64,000 nucleotides of DNA. It comes from Synchiropus splendidus. Its lineage: Eukaryota; Chordata; Actinopteri; Syngnathiformes; Callionymidae. The notes under the pieces were generated by a model. It saw only the letters and a list, made by a program, of their open reading frames with translations. It ran no database searches and was not told the origin of the DNA. Below are positions 11,745 to 25,000 of this stretch, one piece after another (the first letter of the stretch is position 1; every line of letters starts with the position of its first letter). Position numbers and translations under genes: made by a program. Location of the stretch: positions 14,264,501 to 14,328,500 of the forward strand of contig NC_071335.1 of assembly GCF_027744825.2 (NCBI RefSeq), given 5' to 3'.

Positions 11745-14700
11745 TTAGATCGCGAGTAGAGAAACCACTAAACTGCTCCAAAGAAAGTATTTCGATATCA
11801 TCCAGGGCTCCACTGAGAAAACCAGTCCAGCTCTGTTGCTGACCGCTTGACCAACACAAGTGCCTACATTACCGGCTCCATCCACAGCTGCCAACACCAC
11901 CGTCTCCGTACAGCAGGAGGCGCTGTAAGTAACTGTTACATTCTCGCCATCTGACCCAGTGACGGTGCTTGTGTTGAGCGTCCCGTTCCCCTGATGGATC
12001 TCGATGGTGTGGATGCCGGAGCCACCTTCGTCTGTGATGCTGGTGGTGAAGGCCCAGGTTGATGAGGAGCAGGGTGAGCGGCCGGTACACTGCGATGTGC
12101 TGATGGTCCGACACACCGGCCGGTAAATGTCTTGTACCTGGGGAAGAGAGAGATCGGAGCTGTGCAAAACTGACCAACTTTGAACACAGACGTAGAGGAA
12201 AATGATCAAACTCAGTCAAAACTCAACACATGACTTAACAATATTCTTCAGTTAAATGCTGCTTGACAGGTCTTTCCTCACCTCTGCAATGATGGAGAAC
12301 CTCAGCGTGGCAGAGTTGACGTCTGAGGTGGCTCGATTTTGCACCAAAATAGTCAGAGTCACATCTGAGCCCGAGGCAGCGCTGGCTGGTGCCGTCAAAG
12401 TTACCACGCCGCTGGCTTGTCCTCCACCTCTGGGTGCAATGACCAGCGAATCGGGTGAACTGGAAGGAAAGTCTTGGTCGTTGTTTGCCTGCACCAGGAA
12501 GGTCCCTGTTGCGTCGGTGTCGATCTGCCCGTGGCTCACAGTGGCAACTGTGAAAGGGACGGTGATGGTGGATCCTGGTTCGATGCTGGTGTCGTTTACT
12601 GCTGCCTAGAAAGCAGAGCGTAACTGAAGCCCACAGCAGCATGATGGAGGTGGTATGGAAATGACTATCACTTTCTTTGGCTGAGCATCTTATCGTGTGT
12701 TTCATTACCCACTGGGGTTCTACTAGTGCTAGTCATAATAATAATCAGCTGACCTTTCCAGCCAATGACGCTACAGTAGAATTGAAAATATCCAGGGCTT
12801 GGGATGAGAGAACTCACGGTGACAGAGACGCTGGAGGTCTTGAGTCGTGTTGAGGCGTATCGGTGGAACATGGAACCAGTGCTGTCTTCCCCAACAAGAA
12901 TAACACCATAGTCGCCCGCTGGCACACGGGTGAACCCCACTAAATAGGTCCCGCCTCCATAGGACTATTCACAACAAAAACAAGATTTCAGATCAACCTT
13001 GGATTTAAAATGTGAATGAGCTCAGTCTCTCACCTTCAGTTCTCCGTCGACTCTGGTTTGGAGCGAACTTTCCCACAACATGACCTCCTTCACTTTGACT
13101 GTGTCGCCGCCCGTCACTGTGATGGCGAGGGTGGTGTTCCCCCCTTCAGTCGGGCAAGAGTGTCAAAGGTCATTGAAACGTGGAGAACATATCAAAAGAA
13201 AAGATGTACTCACCGGCCAGAGCGCGTCCCGCCTTCAGAGTGAAGTCTCCATGAGCTCCTTCAAAGGCCTCCACCAGGTTGAAGATAAAGTCTATTGAGC
13301 TCTGTCCTGAAGTGACAGTGACGCTCAAATGAACATCGCCGCAGGAGCGTCAAAGCTTACCTTACCTGTAACTTTAACAGAGTACGGGTCTTTTGAGTTC
13401 ACAGTGACTTGCCATAGCCCTGTGTGGTTCCTGAGGCTGACACGGCGGAGGTTTCCTGTGGTTGTCACTGACCCCAGAGGACCACTGGATTGACTAGACG
13501 TCTGCGTTGCACCTGCAAAGATTTCAAAGGAGTCGAGTCTACAGCGACCTGCTCTTATTTAAGGACTCACTTGAGGGATCGATGAGTTCAAAAGTGAGAG
13601 AAGGGCTTCCTGTGATATACGCAACTACGTTCTGGAGTGATCCGTCGACGAGAAACGGGAAGGTTTCACTCGCTTTTCTGGGCCTCCACTCAACCTGGAA
13701 AACTGTCACCTGAGAAGAACAGAACGGCTCATGAGGTCAAAGTCATTGTTTTGTTTTTTACCTTCCTTACTCACCACTGCACTGTCTGATGCGTCCATGA
13801 TCACAGACATGGCGTTGTGAAGCTCCGACTTTTCCACATTAATGGCCAAACCACCAGAAGCACCACTCAAGTCGCTGTAAAGTTGGTCGTCTTTTCGGGC
13901 CCTTGAAACGGAGCGACGCCATCTTCTGCCACTGTGGGTCATCATGAAAGTCACCTAAATGTGGGAAAGCAAAATGAGACGCAAGCAATGAGTGTTGGTA
14001 TTTATAGCACCGACACGCATACTTCATATAGAGGTACCAGAACACTGGTCACCGCAGAAATGCACTTTGTTTTTCATGATTTCATGGCATGGCATGTTCA
14101 GATGCCGGTGACCTACGGTAGACTTGGTGCTCTCTATCAGCGCCTGGATGATGCCTCTCAGGTGTACGTCTTTGGCTGGAGCGTCGGTGAAGACAAAAAT
14201 CTCAGAATAAGGCGGCGCTGCGGTCAGAGCCAGCTGTAAGGCAAAAGCACATGGACTCATTTGAAGTGTGCCTTAGAATAGAAATGCTTGTTGGTGAAAT
14301 GATGCACTAGATTTATATATATGTATATATTTTATTATTATTGTTTTTCAAATCACCAGCAGTCCAGACAAGCTCATCTCGGGTATGTCCCCTCCTCCTC
14401 CGAAAGTTAGCCTGTTAATGCTGGCTTTAAATTCATCTGCGCCGGTCGTCGTCTGTACAGGTCCGAAGCCTGTCAAAAGACAGAGTGAAATTACAGTGAA
14501 ATAAATATAATACATCTAAAAAGAAAAGAAGTATTACAAAATCTATGGTGTTATTTTAACTGAACTTAAATTCAGTGTTTTGTCTTTTTACATTATTCCA
14601 TTGCGCTGGTGTTGTTCCTTCTTGACGGCAAGAGTTATTTGTGACACCAAATTACGCATCAATAACAATGTAGTATGTCATGCGCCTACGCCAGAAGCAC

Positions 14701-17700
14701 AACTAATATAGACAATATAATACTAATATACACAAACACTCACCCTACGCAGAGCAAGACAAGGGTCACATAAAATACCTCGGTCCATCACCAAAAACAA
14801 CAACAAATGGATCTTCAAAATAAGTCGGCACATTTAAGACACACAATCTCTCATCAGAATCTTCACAGATTATAAGAAAAAAAAAGTTTAATTTCAAGTT
14901 TTGGGGTTTGTTTTTTGAACATTTATTGCAGGAAACCTATCCATTTACCACTATGGAACACTAACTTCACAGCTTTTCAGACACCAACAATAACAAAAGC
15001 AAAATCAACTATCCTTCTTCTTCTTCTTCTTCTTCTTCTGGCTTCTCCCTTCAGGTGTGGCCACAGCAGATCATCTTCCTCCATCTCCCCCTGTCCTCTG
15101 CTTCCTCTTCTCTCAAACCTACAAAGCTCATGTCCTCCTTCACCACCTCCATAAACCTCCTCTTTGGCCTTCACCTTCTGCCTGGCAGTTCCAACCTCAA
15201 CATCTTCCTACCAATGTACTGGCTCTCTCTCCTCTGTACAACAAAAGCAAAATGAATGTTTCTTTGTGGGAGGGAAAAAAATAATATATGAATTTAAATC
15301 ATGTATAAGAATACACGAAAATCCATCCGCAAACATCAAATAAGTATTATATAAAGCAGCACTAGTCATGGCACACGTCAAAAGTCCTGTGGAAAATAAA
15401 AAAATTGTAGCCATGTAGCTATTTTCAGAATGAAATGGCAGAAAATTTGTTTAAAATGTCTCCAGAAAGGGGTGGGCAATGTGGCAAAAAATACATCATG
15501 ATTTATTTACTTATTTTAAATCGATTTTATCACAATCTCTTTTGCATGATTTTATTCTAGTTTGGGTAAATTTCCAGAACAATCTTTAACATTCTTTGCC
15601 TCAGCCACATAACAACTATGATTCTTTCTCTTTTCATATTTTGTAGCACATTTATTTGGCTCTGCATTTCATTTCTAACAACTTTTAAACCAGGAATATT
15701 GATGGTCTGTGAGTGTTAACTCTGTGGTGCAGGCAGTCTTTGCTGTCTGATACAGAACACTCCGTCATTCTGTGGTGCAGATGTGTGGTCGAGCGTAGCA
15801 GCATAGAGCTTAAGTGTATAGAAAGAATGTGACAGAATTCATCTTGGTAGAACACGTTCTAATGGATCACGGCTTAATGTCATGATATCGTCCACCTCTA
15901 TTGGGTGAAACTGGATCATTTCCCACAGCACACTGGCTGAAGTTATGCACATTTCTTATTCCGTCACTTACTGATTTTTGCCACAATATTGCATCATACT
16001 TTTGTTGTTGTTTTGTTATTAGGCCCCTATTTTCAGAAATTTTAAAACATCTATTCGGGCCTCCGTCCCACCTGGGTCGTTGAAGGGAACCAGTATGTAG
16101 GCCGGCGGCTCCAGTTCAGTTCCTCTTCTGTGGTCAATCATATCAAAGGCCACTCTTGTCACTTGCGCAATGTCGCCAGCCATGCTAACCGTGGTGTCAA
16201 TGACGAAACAAAGAACTGACGCCTGGGAGATCCCCATTAATCTGCGTAGGAAAGAAAGGCATCACTCGCATCACGTGTGCCGTGACGAAGTGAGTTCTGA
16301 GCCCTCACCGTAAGAAGTTTCTGTCTCCCACCGACATCCTGATGTCCTCCAGAAGTTCGGCCGTTGCATCCACAGCGAGAGCCGCTGCCTTGAAGTGAAG
16401 TGAGCCGTGGCTGGCACCAATGGAGTCCTTGTTAATGCCCCCTCTTGGGCTCCTGTAGCTTGACAGATCAAAGGTACCACCGTGGCTGCATTTACCTTGA
16501 ATCCGAGGGGTTAACAGCGGTTAGATATTCTTCTGCTGTTCAGTATGATACACCTGATGAACAATATATGTTTTACCTCTTGGTTTACTTGGCCAGAAGG
16601 AGGCAAAATAGCCTGTAGTGAGGAGCCCCTTCTGCAGAATTTCTGGCAGAATATTGTCTTCACAGTTCTGTCCTATACAGCTTTTACAAGTGGGAACATA
16701 AGGACCTGCAGATAAGTAACCATCATGCCAAACATAAATCAGCCTGTCCAATGCTTCGAACCCATTTGTGACAGGTGTAGTTGAGTGGTACCTGCGAGGT
16801 TGAGCAAAGGTCGGTCGGGTTGGAACAGCGCTGTGTACGGAAAAGTCCTCCCTAACTCCACCCAGTTGCTGTGACTGTAGAAGTCCTGTGTGAAAGCGTT
16901 ATATTCAGTTACACCGACCGCATCTCCCATGACGTGTTTCACGCTCTTCTCGCTCACCTGGAGGGGGTGTAAGATTGAACCAAGTGTCAGCCGTCCAGCG
17001 AAAAAGCTTGAACGCCGCACGCTAGCCTTCACTGCAGCGCTACCTAAACATGAACAGAGATTAGATCGGATATTTGTCATTCTTTACGGGGAGGATGATG
17101 AAGCACCACACGTCTATCACTACAACACTGTAAAAAAAACAACAACTTCTCTTACTCTACACTAACAAATACAGTACATTTTTTTTGGACGTCAAGTGTG
17201 TCAATTTTAGCTACATGTTGATCACAGTAAAAATTTCTCACAGTAGCAGAGCATTTTTACCACAAAATGATGGTTCATTTAACTAGATTTTAACTCATTT
17301 ATGCAATAAAAAACAATGGAGCTACATTGACATTGCATTGACACTCAACAATATACTTTTAAAATAAAATTACGGTGGGTTGAAACAATGTTTATAACAG
17401 GCAATTTCTGTCTGTGGAAAACTGTGTAAAGTTAACTATTTTTTGCTGAAAATATTAATAGCAGTTGGCAGTTTTGAAAAATGTACAGTGCTAAACAGCT
17501 GACGTTTGACAGTTTTTTCACGGTTACATGCTTTTACAAGTGTACAGCAGGCTCTTCCCTTGCGAACCATGGCTGGTCTGGAAAACACATACTCAGGGTA
17601 TCAAACAACAAACTTTGTTTTAGCCTTTAGTTTGTGTGAGTTTACCTCTTGCGATGAGCTGACGTCCTTCTTCAAGATGCTCATCAGTAACATGGTGGCT

Positions 17701-17942
17701 TGGTTTGAAATAATGTATCAGATCCACTGCCCCATTACTGAAGGCCACAGAGTTCAGAGCCGTGTGAAACTTAATGGTGGAAAGAAAAGATGTCTTTGAT
17801 GACGAACATGCCATCAGCACCTTGTCAGCAGTCAGGTTGTCATCGATCTACAACAAAAAAGCAACATGTTTTTCAAGTCCTGACACGACATGGCACATCT
17901 ATCTTATCTCTAGCTCTCTCTCTCGCTCTCTCTCTCTCTCTC

Positions 17943-17984
<42 letters not shown>

Positions 17985-18514
17985 CATTTATATATTTTTT
18001 TGTTTCCCATAGGAATTATATTTAATAAATTCTGCTATCATTTGGTCGGATGAACCCCTCACAACAGTCCTGCGTGTGATGTGGCACCCCAGGAAATGTG
18101 ATGCCTCCGACTTCTATCCACTTCAGATGACCTTCTACTGCTCCTGTACTTTCTACGTGAAGAAAATTTTCTTCCAGACGTTAGGCATAATTGAAAAATT
18201 TAAGACGTTATATCAGCCAATATCTTCTGTAGAACGTAAGAAATAAAATCGTTCCTTGAAATGTTTCGCGCTTCACTTTTTAATGCAACATTTCTGCTGC
18301 AAATTTCCTGTAGTATCAAATGTTTTCTGTGTCCACTTACAGTCAGGCTGAAGAATCTTCCCTCTCGTGCAGCAATAGCTCGACAGACCTCGGCCGTCTT
18401 GCGGAGCACTGCACGTTGCGTGATGTCTCTGTGGCTGATCGACGTTATTGTAAACATCGGGAGAAAGCCATCCGCAGGAGCGGCGAGGGAGAGGAGCGCT
18501 GCCAGCAGGAGCAT
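11745..18514 (-). CDS. vwa7: vwa7-1, von Willebrand factor A domain-containing protein 7 (934 aa)
   Basis: Coding exons (high to low): 18514-18341, 17847-17646, 17043-16958, 16885-16792, 16705-16577, 16495-16309, 16241-16072, 14469-14357, 14233-14117, 13954-13775, 13709-13571, 13512-13366, 13306-13214, 13143-13034, 12964-12818, 12605-12282, 12137-11745. They sum to 935 codons in frame. A signal peptide (residues 1 to about 17) leads into a HET-C-like N-terminal region (conserved His near the start, [24 protein letters not shown]). A VWA domain starts near residue 298 with the metal site DTTVSMA (306-312). Beta-sandwich/Ig-like modules follow. The hydrophobic end ISKYFLWSSLVVSLLAI, with no cytoplasmic tail, suggests GPI anchoring. 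It is the most diverged of the three copies: the usual Gly of the metal motif is Val. The start was chosen by alignment with copies 2 and 3; an in-frame open stretch continues to 18568, but an acceptor-like AG lies between. Confidence 0.9.
15016..15250 (-). mobile_element. LINE-type interspersed repeat in a vwa7-1 intron
   Basis: A TTC repeat is followed by the phrase 'tggcttctcccttcaggtgtggccacagcagatcatcttcctccatct', a familiar antisense 3' end of an abundant teleost LINE. A related 3' end in the opposite orientation occurs near 49,340-49,500. Confidence 0.5.
15459..15895. repeat. Palindromic-end DNA element in a vwa7-1 intron
   Basis: The left end (ccagaaaggggtgggcaatgtggcaaa) resembles both ends of the element at 52,441-52,972. 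The internal sequence is also shared in inverted order (tttgcctcagccacataacaac and flanks). The right end (gatatcgtccacctct) is a diverged inverted match. It is probably a non-autonomous DNA transposon. Confidence 0.45.
17926..17996. repeat. Compound (CT)n(CA)n(TA)n microsatellite
   Basis: Three adjacent dinucleotide runs lie in the first coding intron of vwa7-1. They account for the Ser/Leu-, His/Thr- and Ile/Tyr-rich short frames here. Confidence 0.92.
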
Positions 18515-19174
18515 GACTGGGTCTGTGTTCGGGCGGGAGAGAGAATCCTTTTGATCAGGGGTCACCACCCCTGTGAGCTACTCCCAGGGCACTGTGTGAC
18601 CCGAAGGGCTCCCATCGGTTCCGTACACACTTCTGATGTCATGGATGACAAATTATATTCCTCTCAAATACGTGTCTCATTGCAGAGTTTTCACAAAAAT
18701 TACCAATGATGTACAAAGATTCTTTAAACTTTTTAAAACAAAGCAAGAGTCACATGGGATGTTTGGTTTCCTGGGACATATTACTGGGTCGTATGTGACC
18801 AAGGAGATTAGAATTCAGAGATGTAATGTTTCCCGGAAGGGAAGTCAATTCAATATGTTTGTGTATGATAATGTGTATCAATGATGCTGTTGCGATGCTG
18901 TTGAGATCCTGCTGCTTTGCCTCTGCCTCCACGACCCCGGGGATCCTCGGTTTGTGACACAACACTCCTTCATTCCTTTTCTTCACTCAAGCATTTTCAG
19001 TTCCTCTCACGAAAACAAGCCCCAACCTCTCAAATAAAAGAAAACACTACACCACAACACAACTTCGTTTCGATTCGTGCTTTCAAAGTATATTTACTTT
19101 TCAACTCTTCATTCTAAAAGGAGTAGAAACACATCCGACACGCACGCAAAATACACGTTCAAGGATGCTCTTAC

Positions 19175-19222
19175 CTTTCGGCTGGGTGCTTCTTATCTGT
19201 CATCTGAGTGGAGTCCTTTATA
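19175..19222 (-). promoter_or_regulatory. Candidate promoter and 5' leader exon of vwa7-1
   Basis: On the minus strand a TATAAA (19222-19217) is followed about 25-30 bases later by a short leader. The leader ends at a strong donor, GAAAG/GTAAGA, with the exon edge at 19175. A matching acceptor (cccgaacacag) lies 8 bases before the vwa7-1 ATG. In copies 2 and 3 an acceptor (ccag) likewise lies 10 bases before the ATG, so a mostly non-coding first exon is plausible for the family. Confidence 0.45.
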
Positions 19223-19545
19223 AAAGAGCTATGGATGACTCAACGGAGAAACCATGGAAGGCATTCCCCACCCACCTCCAATTTCCTGATACTCTTCTGT
19301 ATTTCTGTTAATGCAAAAAGAGTTACACTTGCACATGTAGGAGTTTTGCAATCACGTGGTAGAAAAAAAAGATGTCAGGTTATAGCAGGACTATTTCCAA
19401 GGAAAGACGAGGGGATTTATCTGTAAAAAACAAAAGCATGCCTGAACAGGCCCAACATTCATGCACCCTTTGGTCACCCTAGATTTGTACACAAGGCAGC
19501 AAGGAGGCTTAAATATGCATTCTATCTTTTATATGCACCTGTCAG

Positions 19546-19762
19546 TAGTGATGGGTGGATGAGGCTTCATGAAACAGTACTGCAGGCCACTAGATGGTGG
19601 TCTTGCTTTACAAATGTGAAGCTTCATTGAATGAGTTGTTCAAGTCCAAACCTTTTACAGCAGACAGTGCCATCTGGTGGCCTCTGGAAATCAGGACACT
19701 GTTTCATGAAGCCTCATCTACCATTCAATAGTGTTTCATGACACCTCATTGACCCATCACTA
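19546..19762. mobile_element. 217-bp hAT-like MITE with 8-bp target duplication
   Basis: The ends are imperfect inverted repeats: TAGTGATGGGT with ATGAGG and TCATGAAAC on the left, and the same motifs reversed on the right. The flanks CCTGTCAG (19538-19545) and CCTGTCAT (19763-19770) match at 7 of 8 positions. An 8-bp duplication and short inverted ends fit the hAT superfamily. The body has its own inverted core (ccactagatggtggt / gccatctggtggcctc). Related copies are at 30,827-31,047 and 54,539-54,746. Confidence 0.8.
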
Positions 19763-19799
19763 CCTGTCATAGCGCTTGTAGTACGGTGGCTGAGAGGTG

Positions 19800-21990
19800 A
19801 AAAAAATCAGAGAAACAAACTGTCTGAAACACATAGCATCTTTACTTAATCTCATGACGATCTATACAACATTTGCGTCGTGATTTTACAACATGGCAGC
19901 AGTGTTAAAATTGATGTCAGAAAACACATGATCGCTGATACACGGCAACATCTCAGATCAAGTCGTGCAAGGTATGACTCCATGACGAGAAAGCAGGCGT
20001 TGGGATCCTTTTTCACTGAGAGAGCCGAGGAACCCTCATATTTATGAATGTAATTCCATGACAGTTACATAAACAGAACGGAAAGTGAAGACCAACAAAT
20101 TTAGAGTTGAGTCATTAATATTTATTGCAGCAATGAAGTTCCCATGAGCCATAATTTCAATTGTTATCTAGTGTTACTGAATGGTTCTATGAAACAGTTG
20201 CAACATAGCCTGCTAATGCTGCGGTTGACTACGTTACATCGGGCTGCGCAGCATTGGACTCATCACTGTCAGTGACAAACTCAGTTACGGTGACCTAAAC
20301 AGTTCCCATGATGCTGTGCAGTCCAGTCAACCAATCACAGTGGTCGATCGCTACAACATGGTTCCGCCTCCACAGCCGTTCAGCTGCACAGCGTCGCGGG
20401 AAGTCACTGTTACTGAGCTTGCTACTGCATATATAAGGGTTAAACTGGCTGGCTACGTTAGAATGCAGTGAGAGAAACTGTGGTTTGTTTGAAAGAGCCA
20501 GACTCAAATGAGCTGCATCGTGCTCAAAAGCCGTAGCTTCCTGACCCCTGTGATAAAGTAAGTTAGCTACCACTAATGCTAGCAGGAAGGATTCTATCCC
20601 TCGCTTCATATTCATGTGTTTTATTCATGTTCACTACTGGAAGTGAGTAATAATTGATCTTTTCAGTCACGTTCGAAGTAGCTTAAAAAGTCTTGTTAAA
20701 GTTCAAGCAGTTCAGTGATGGATCACTGAACTGTCGCACGTAAATGAAGCAGGAGGCGGCAACTATTTCCTGTTGTTGTGTGGATGCTGAGTGAAGGATG
20801 TGAAACCTAATTATTCTGCAAATCTGGATACAAAAGACTCACCAGCTTTCTCTGTTAAAGTTGAACACTGTCTCTAATGTCACGTTTGTATCACAGTGAC
20901 ACAAGGACAGCGTCGACTCCGAACTACGGTGTTGTGTTTGAGATGCCCTCAGAGTGCTTTGGCCACGCTGTATGTAGCATCAAGGATTAAAAACCACTTC
21001 AATGAACTGTCTCCGGCATTGTTTACCCAAGTATTTACCCATGGGGCTGTAGAAACAGTTTTAGGTATAGCTTTGTCAAAGAGTGACAAGAAAAGACTTC
21101 AAATGCCACTTAAAACTCGTCGGACGCCCTGTTAGCATAAGCTAACTTAGCTTGTGATCACACCGATACATACAATCCTGCCCTTCTCGATCTGAGATGT
21201 TGCATTTTTGGAAGAATTCTTCACACTCCAACGACAATAGTTTGACTAGTCCAAGTTCCTCCAGTGGCAGCTGACGTTTTCTAGTCTTTCCAACACTCAT
21301 GCAACCACTTCCAGGTCACACTTGTAGTCGCTTCCTGGGTTTCGTTGTTTGTGCTCTTCATTCATTTCTGAACACAGTGTATGGTTCTGCCCCAAATCGC
21401 AAGCTGAGCCACTGCAGGACACAGATCCTCCGGTCTCTTGGCTTGAACTAACAGGCAGAATTTTCACTTCCCTTCTTTTCGATTTCCGTTTTCCAATTGA
21501 GGGGAACCCCCTCCCTGAAATCCCTGCAGTCCACAGAAAAGAAGGTGGCAAATGCCTGATGCGTTAGAACGATTTTCACACCAAGGACGGATTTTTTTTA
21601 TTCCTTTTTTTCTCCTAACCTGTGTCTTTTTTCCAAAGTACAGAGGAATGCAAACTTCAAGTGAAATATGAAAACAGTGACAGCACAAGTCGAGACAAGA
21701 AAGGAGGGAGTCGTTGTTCACTAAAAGCACCCTTACGTAAGACCCTTATGAATGGGACATTTGTCACTTCGTAGACATAGATGGTCGTGTCCCGTTGCTT
21801 GTTACTAGCAAAGATGAGGGGTTTCAGACTTTTATCTTCAACAATCTGATGCTTCTGGTTTCAAATATCTCAGCATTAATTTTTATCAAATGGTAAACTT
21901 GACATTCTTGAGAGGTCTAAAATCGGTTATAAAATACCGTTTGATCAATGAAATAATGAGGTACACCAACATGGCTCAAACAACAGTGTT
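19800..21990. other. Intergenic region between vwa7-1 and vwa7-2, no supported gene
   Basis: This segment contains several open frames of 70-106 codons. The longest is on the minus strand at 20295-20615 and begins with a hydrophobic segment. None shows a family motif or splice partners. The DNA between about 20,220 and 21,180 is less AT-rich than its surroundings and could be an unrecognised old mobile element or a regulatory region. Confidence 0.4.
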
Positions 21991-22025
21991 GTTCTCATTG
22001 CGGCACAATCCTAACTGATTTTTTA

Positions 22026-25000
22026 TCACAGAAGCAGAGAAACCAACAAGCTGCCCCAGAGAAAATATTTAGGACTCAAAGAGGGAGCGGAGGAAGTGGT
22101 GTTTGCTGTAGTGGTGGGGGCAGCAGTGGTCAGTGCTCGAGCTTGACCCACACAAGAGCCCACGTTACCCACTCGATCCACAGCTACCAACTCCACACTC
22201 TGGAAACAGCAGGAGGCGCTATAGGAAGCCACAGTGATGTTCTCGCCTCCTGCGCCGGAGACAGAGCTGACGTTGAGTGTCCCGTTGCCTTGGCGGAGTC
22301 GAACGCTGTCGATGCCGGTGCCATTGATGCCATCAGTGATGTTGGCGATGAATTCCCACTGTGATGAGGAACACGAGTGGCTGGGGCAGCTGGCTCTGCT
22401 GACCACCTGGCACACTGGCCGGTCAACGTCCGTCACCTGAGGACGACAAGCCGAAGATGCTCACGCTCACATGACTCAGCACCGCCAACCACAGCATGAA
22501 AAAGAATCATCTGTCATTTTTCCAATGAAGGAAGGCTTCTAATCCTGTCTGAGCCATTAACCAGAATGTGGAACTGCTGCATAACACGGAAGTGTTGTTG
22601 AGAAAGATCTTTGCCTGGGAATCAAGAAATGTCGATGCAAGATAAAATAAATGTCAGATCATTTGGCCCCTTGTGTCTCTGGTGTTGGACTCCCCTGGCA
22701 AAAGTGAACTAGACTCAATAGCTCTCTGCCTGAATAACATGAATTGTCTGAGAAACAGAATATTCTTCTCACCAGCTCGACACACGTTTACACGTTCCTC
22801 ACCTTGGCAGTGATGGAGAACCGCACCACAGCATAGTTGATATCACTAGCATCTGCGTTTTCTGCCTCAATAGTCAGAGTCAGGTCAGAGCCTGATGCAG
22901 CACTGGAGGGCACCGTTACGGTGATGGTGCCATTGGCTTTCCCTCCGCTTCCAGCCTCAACAGTAACAGAGCTGGGTGAGGAAGATGGGTAGCTGCGGTC
23001 GTTGTTGGATCGTACTTTGAACGTCCCTGTCGCAGACTCATTGACCACTCCGTTGGCCATGGAGGCAACCGTGAAAGGTATGGAGATGGTGGATCCTGGT
23101 TCAATGCTGGTGTTGCTCACGTCGGCCTATAATGCAGACGCTTGAAGGTTAGAGACTGGGTGTGGAGTGGTTTGCTTCGCAAGAGTTTTCATGCTCAAGT
23201 GAGCTCTGATGCTACTTCACAAATCATGAGGTCAAGAGCAGATGGAGACTGAACAAATTGACACACTCAAAAGAAAAACTTTAAGGCAGATGTTGAAGGT
23301 ACTAAACTATCAAAGGTAGAAGCTAGCAAAGGTTAGCTGACATTGTTGACCCTGTGGAGCTTGTTCCGCCTGCAGGCTCTTACTCAATAACCTGCAGTGA
23401 GCATTGTAGTTTGCTACTCATACAAAGCCTAAAACCTAAAGTAACGTGTGACATTGAAAATCAGTGCTCTCACAGCATCAGAATGTGTCTTTCAAAATTC
23501 ACGGACATCATATGTGAGATCTATGACATATTACAAGCGAGATCAGAAAATAGCTTTTATCTCTCCACTGACTCCCGCTCATATATTTTGTCAGCTTTAG
23601 GTCCCATGATGCAGAAGTCGAGGGGCGTGACTTTGGCTCCCAACTCACGGTGACAGAGATGCTGGAAGTCTTCATCTGTGTGGAGGCTTGTCTCTGGAAG
23701 CTGCTCGCTGATGCCCTGGATATGGAACCGCTCTCTTCCCCATTCAGACGCACCACATACTCTCCTGCCGGGACATTGTTGAACCGCGCTAGAAAGGTGC
23801 CGCCACCTAAAGACTTTGGAGAGAAATACAAGTCATGCACTGTTGCATCACCTTGCCTGCTCTGTGAGAGAGCAAAGTAAGCCATCTGTCATGGTTCGTT
23901 TTTTTGTGTGCTTTTCTTTAGTTATTTCTTGTGTTCTGGTATCTTGCTTCCTGTTTTCATCCTATTGTTTCTAGCTTAATGGCAGCGCAGCTGGATTTCA
24001 CTCCGCTGATCAGTCTGCATGGATTTCTACTCCTGGGCTCCAGTCTGTGCTGCCAGATGGTCACTTCATGTCTGATGGTAAATCTCTCACTCTCGCCCTC
24101 CGATCTCTTGTGATTCAGATTTATATTCCTGCCCCATGTACAGTGTTTCTTTGTTCTTCTCGCTTGCCTTTTCTTAGTTTCATTGATCGCGTGTGAGTGT
24201 TATTTATTGTACTGGCCTTTTCTGTTTCTTCACTTTATGATCCTTGTGTATGTGTGTGTGTTTTGAACCACCATCGAGCGCTTTAAGTTATTTAGCCTGG
24301 TGAGTTTAGTTTCCGAGTGCCTTTTTGGTTGGTTCGTTTGTTCAGGTTTGAGCTTTATTCACCTGCTTTTTCTGTTTTCAGGTTCGCAACCTTCCATTCG
24401 TGTTTGTCCTCCGCGCTCCACTTCTGGCGCATGAAAACAAGTGGAGATTGAAATTGCTTTTCACGTTCACTTCCCTGAGTCATCGACCTACCTCCACTTG
24501 TCGTGCTAGAATCTTTCCTTTCGTGTTTCCTGTGCTAGACTGCTTTTGTTGTTAAAACATATCAAAACGGATAAACTACTTTTTTTTCTGGAACATGTTC
24601 TGTCAGTATGAAAGCAGGACTCACCTCCAGTGTTCCATTGACTTGTGTTGGCCCTGAGCTGTCAAAAAGAGTGACCTCTGTGACCTTCACTGAGTCACTT
24701 CCAGTCACTGTGATCATGAGGCTGATATTCCCTCCTGTAGTAGGGCAAGAGATTTGCCATAAGTTAAGACATGGAGCGACACAGAAACCCAATGAAATCT
24801 CTCTGACCTGCGAAAGGTCGTCCCTCCTTCAGACTGAAGTCCCCATGAGCTCCTTCAAACACCTCCACAAGGTTAAAGATGAAGTTCACTGAGCTCTGAC
24901 CTGAATAGATCACGGAACTATTAACATGCAAGATGACCTGAAATAGTCATGCAGTTGCCGTACCTGTCACTTTAACAGAGTAGGGGTCGTTTGAATTCAC

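Noticed and set aside
12256..12609. 117-codon plus-strand frame
   Set aside because: It is the antisense of vwa7-1 exon 16. The same shadow appears opposite exon 16 of the other copies (for example 50,543-50,851).
20295..20615. 106-codon minus-strand frame with a hydrophobic start resembling a signal peptide
   Set aside because: No splice borders, no family similarity and no paralogue in the window. A chance frame or repeat is more likely.
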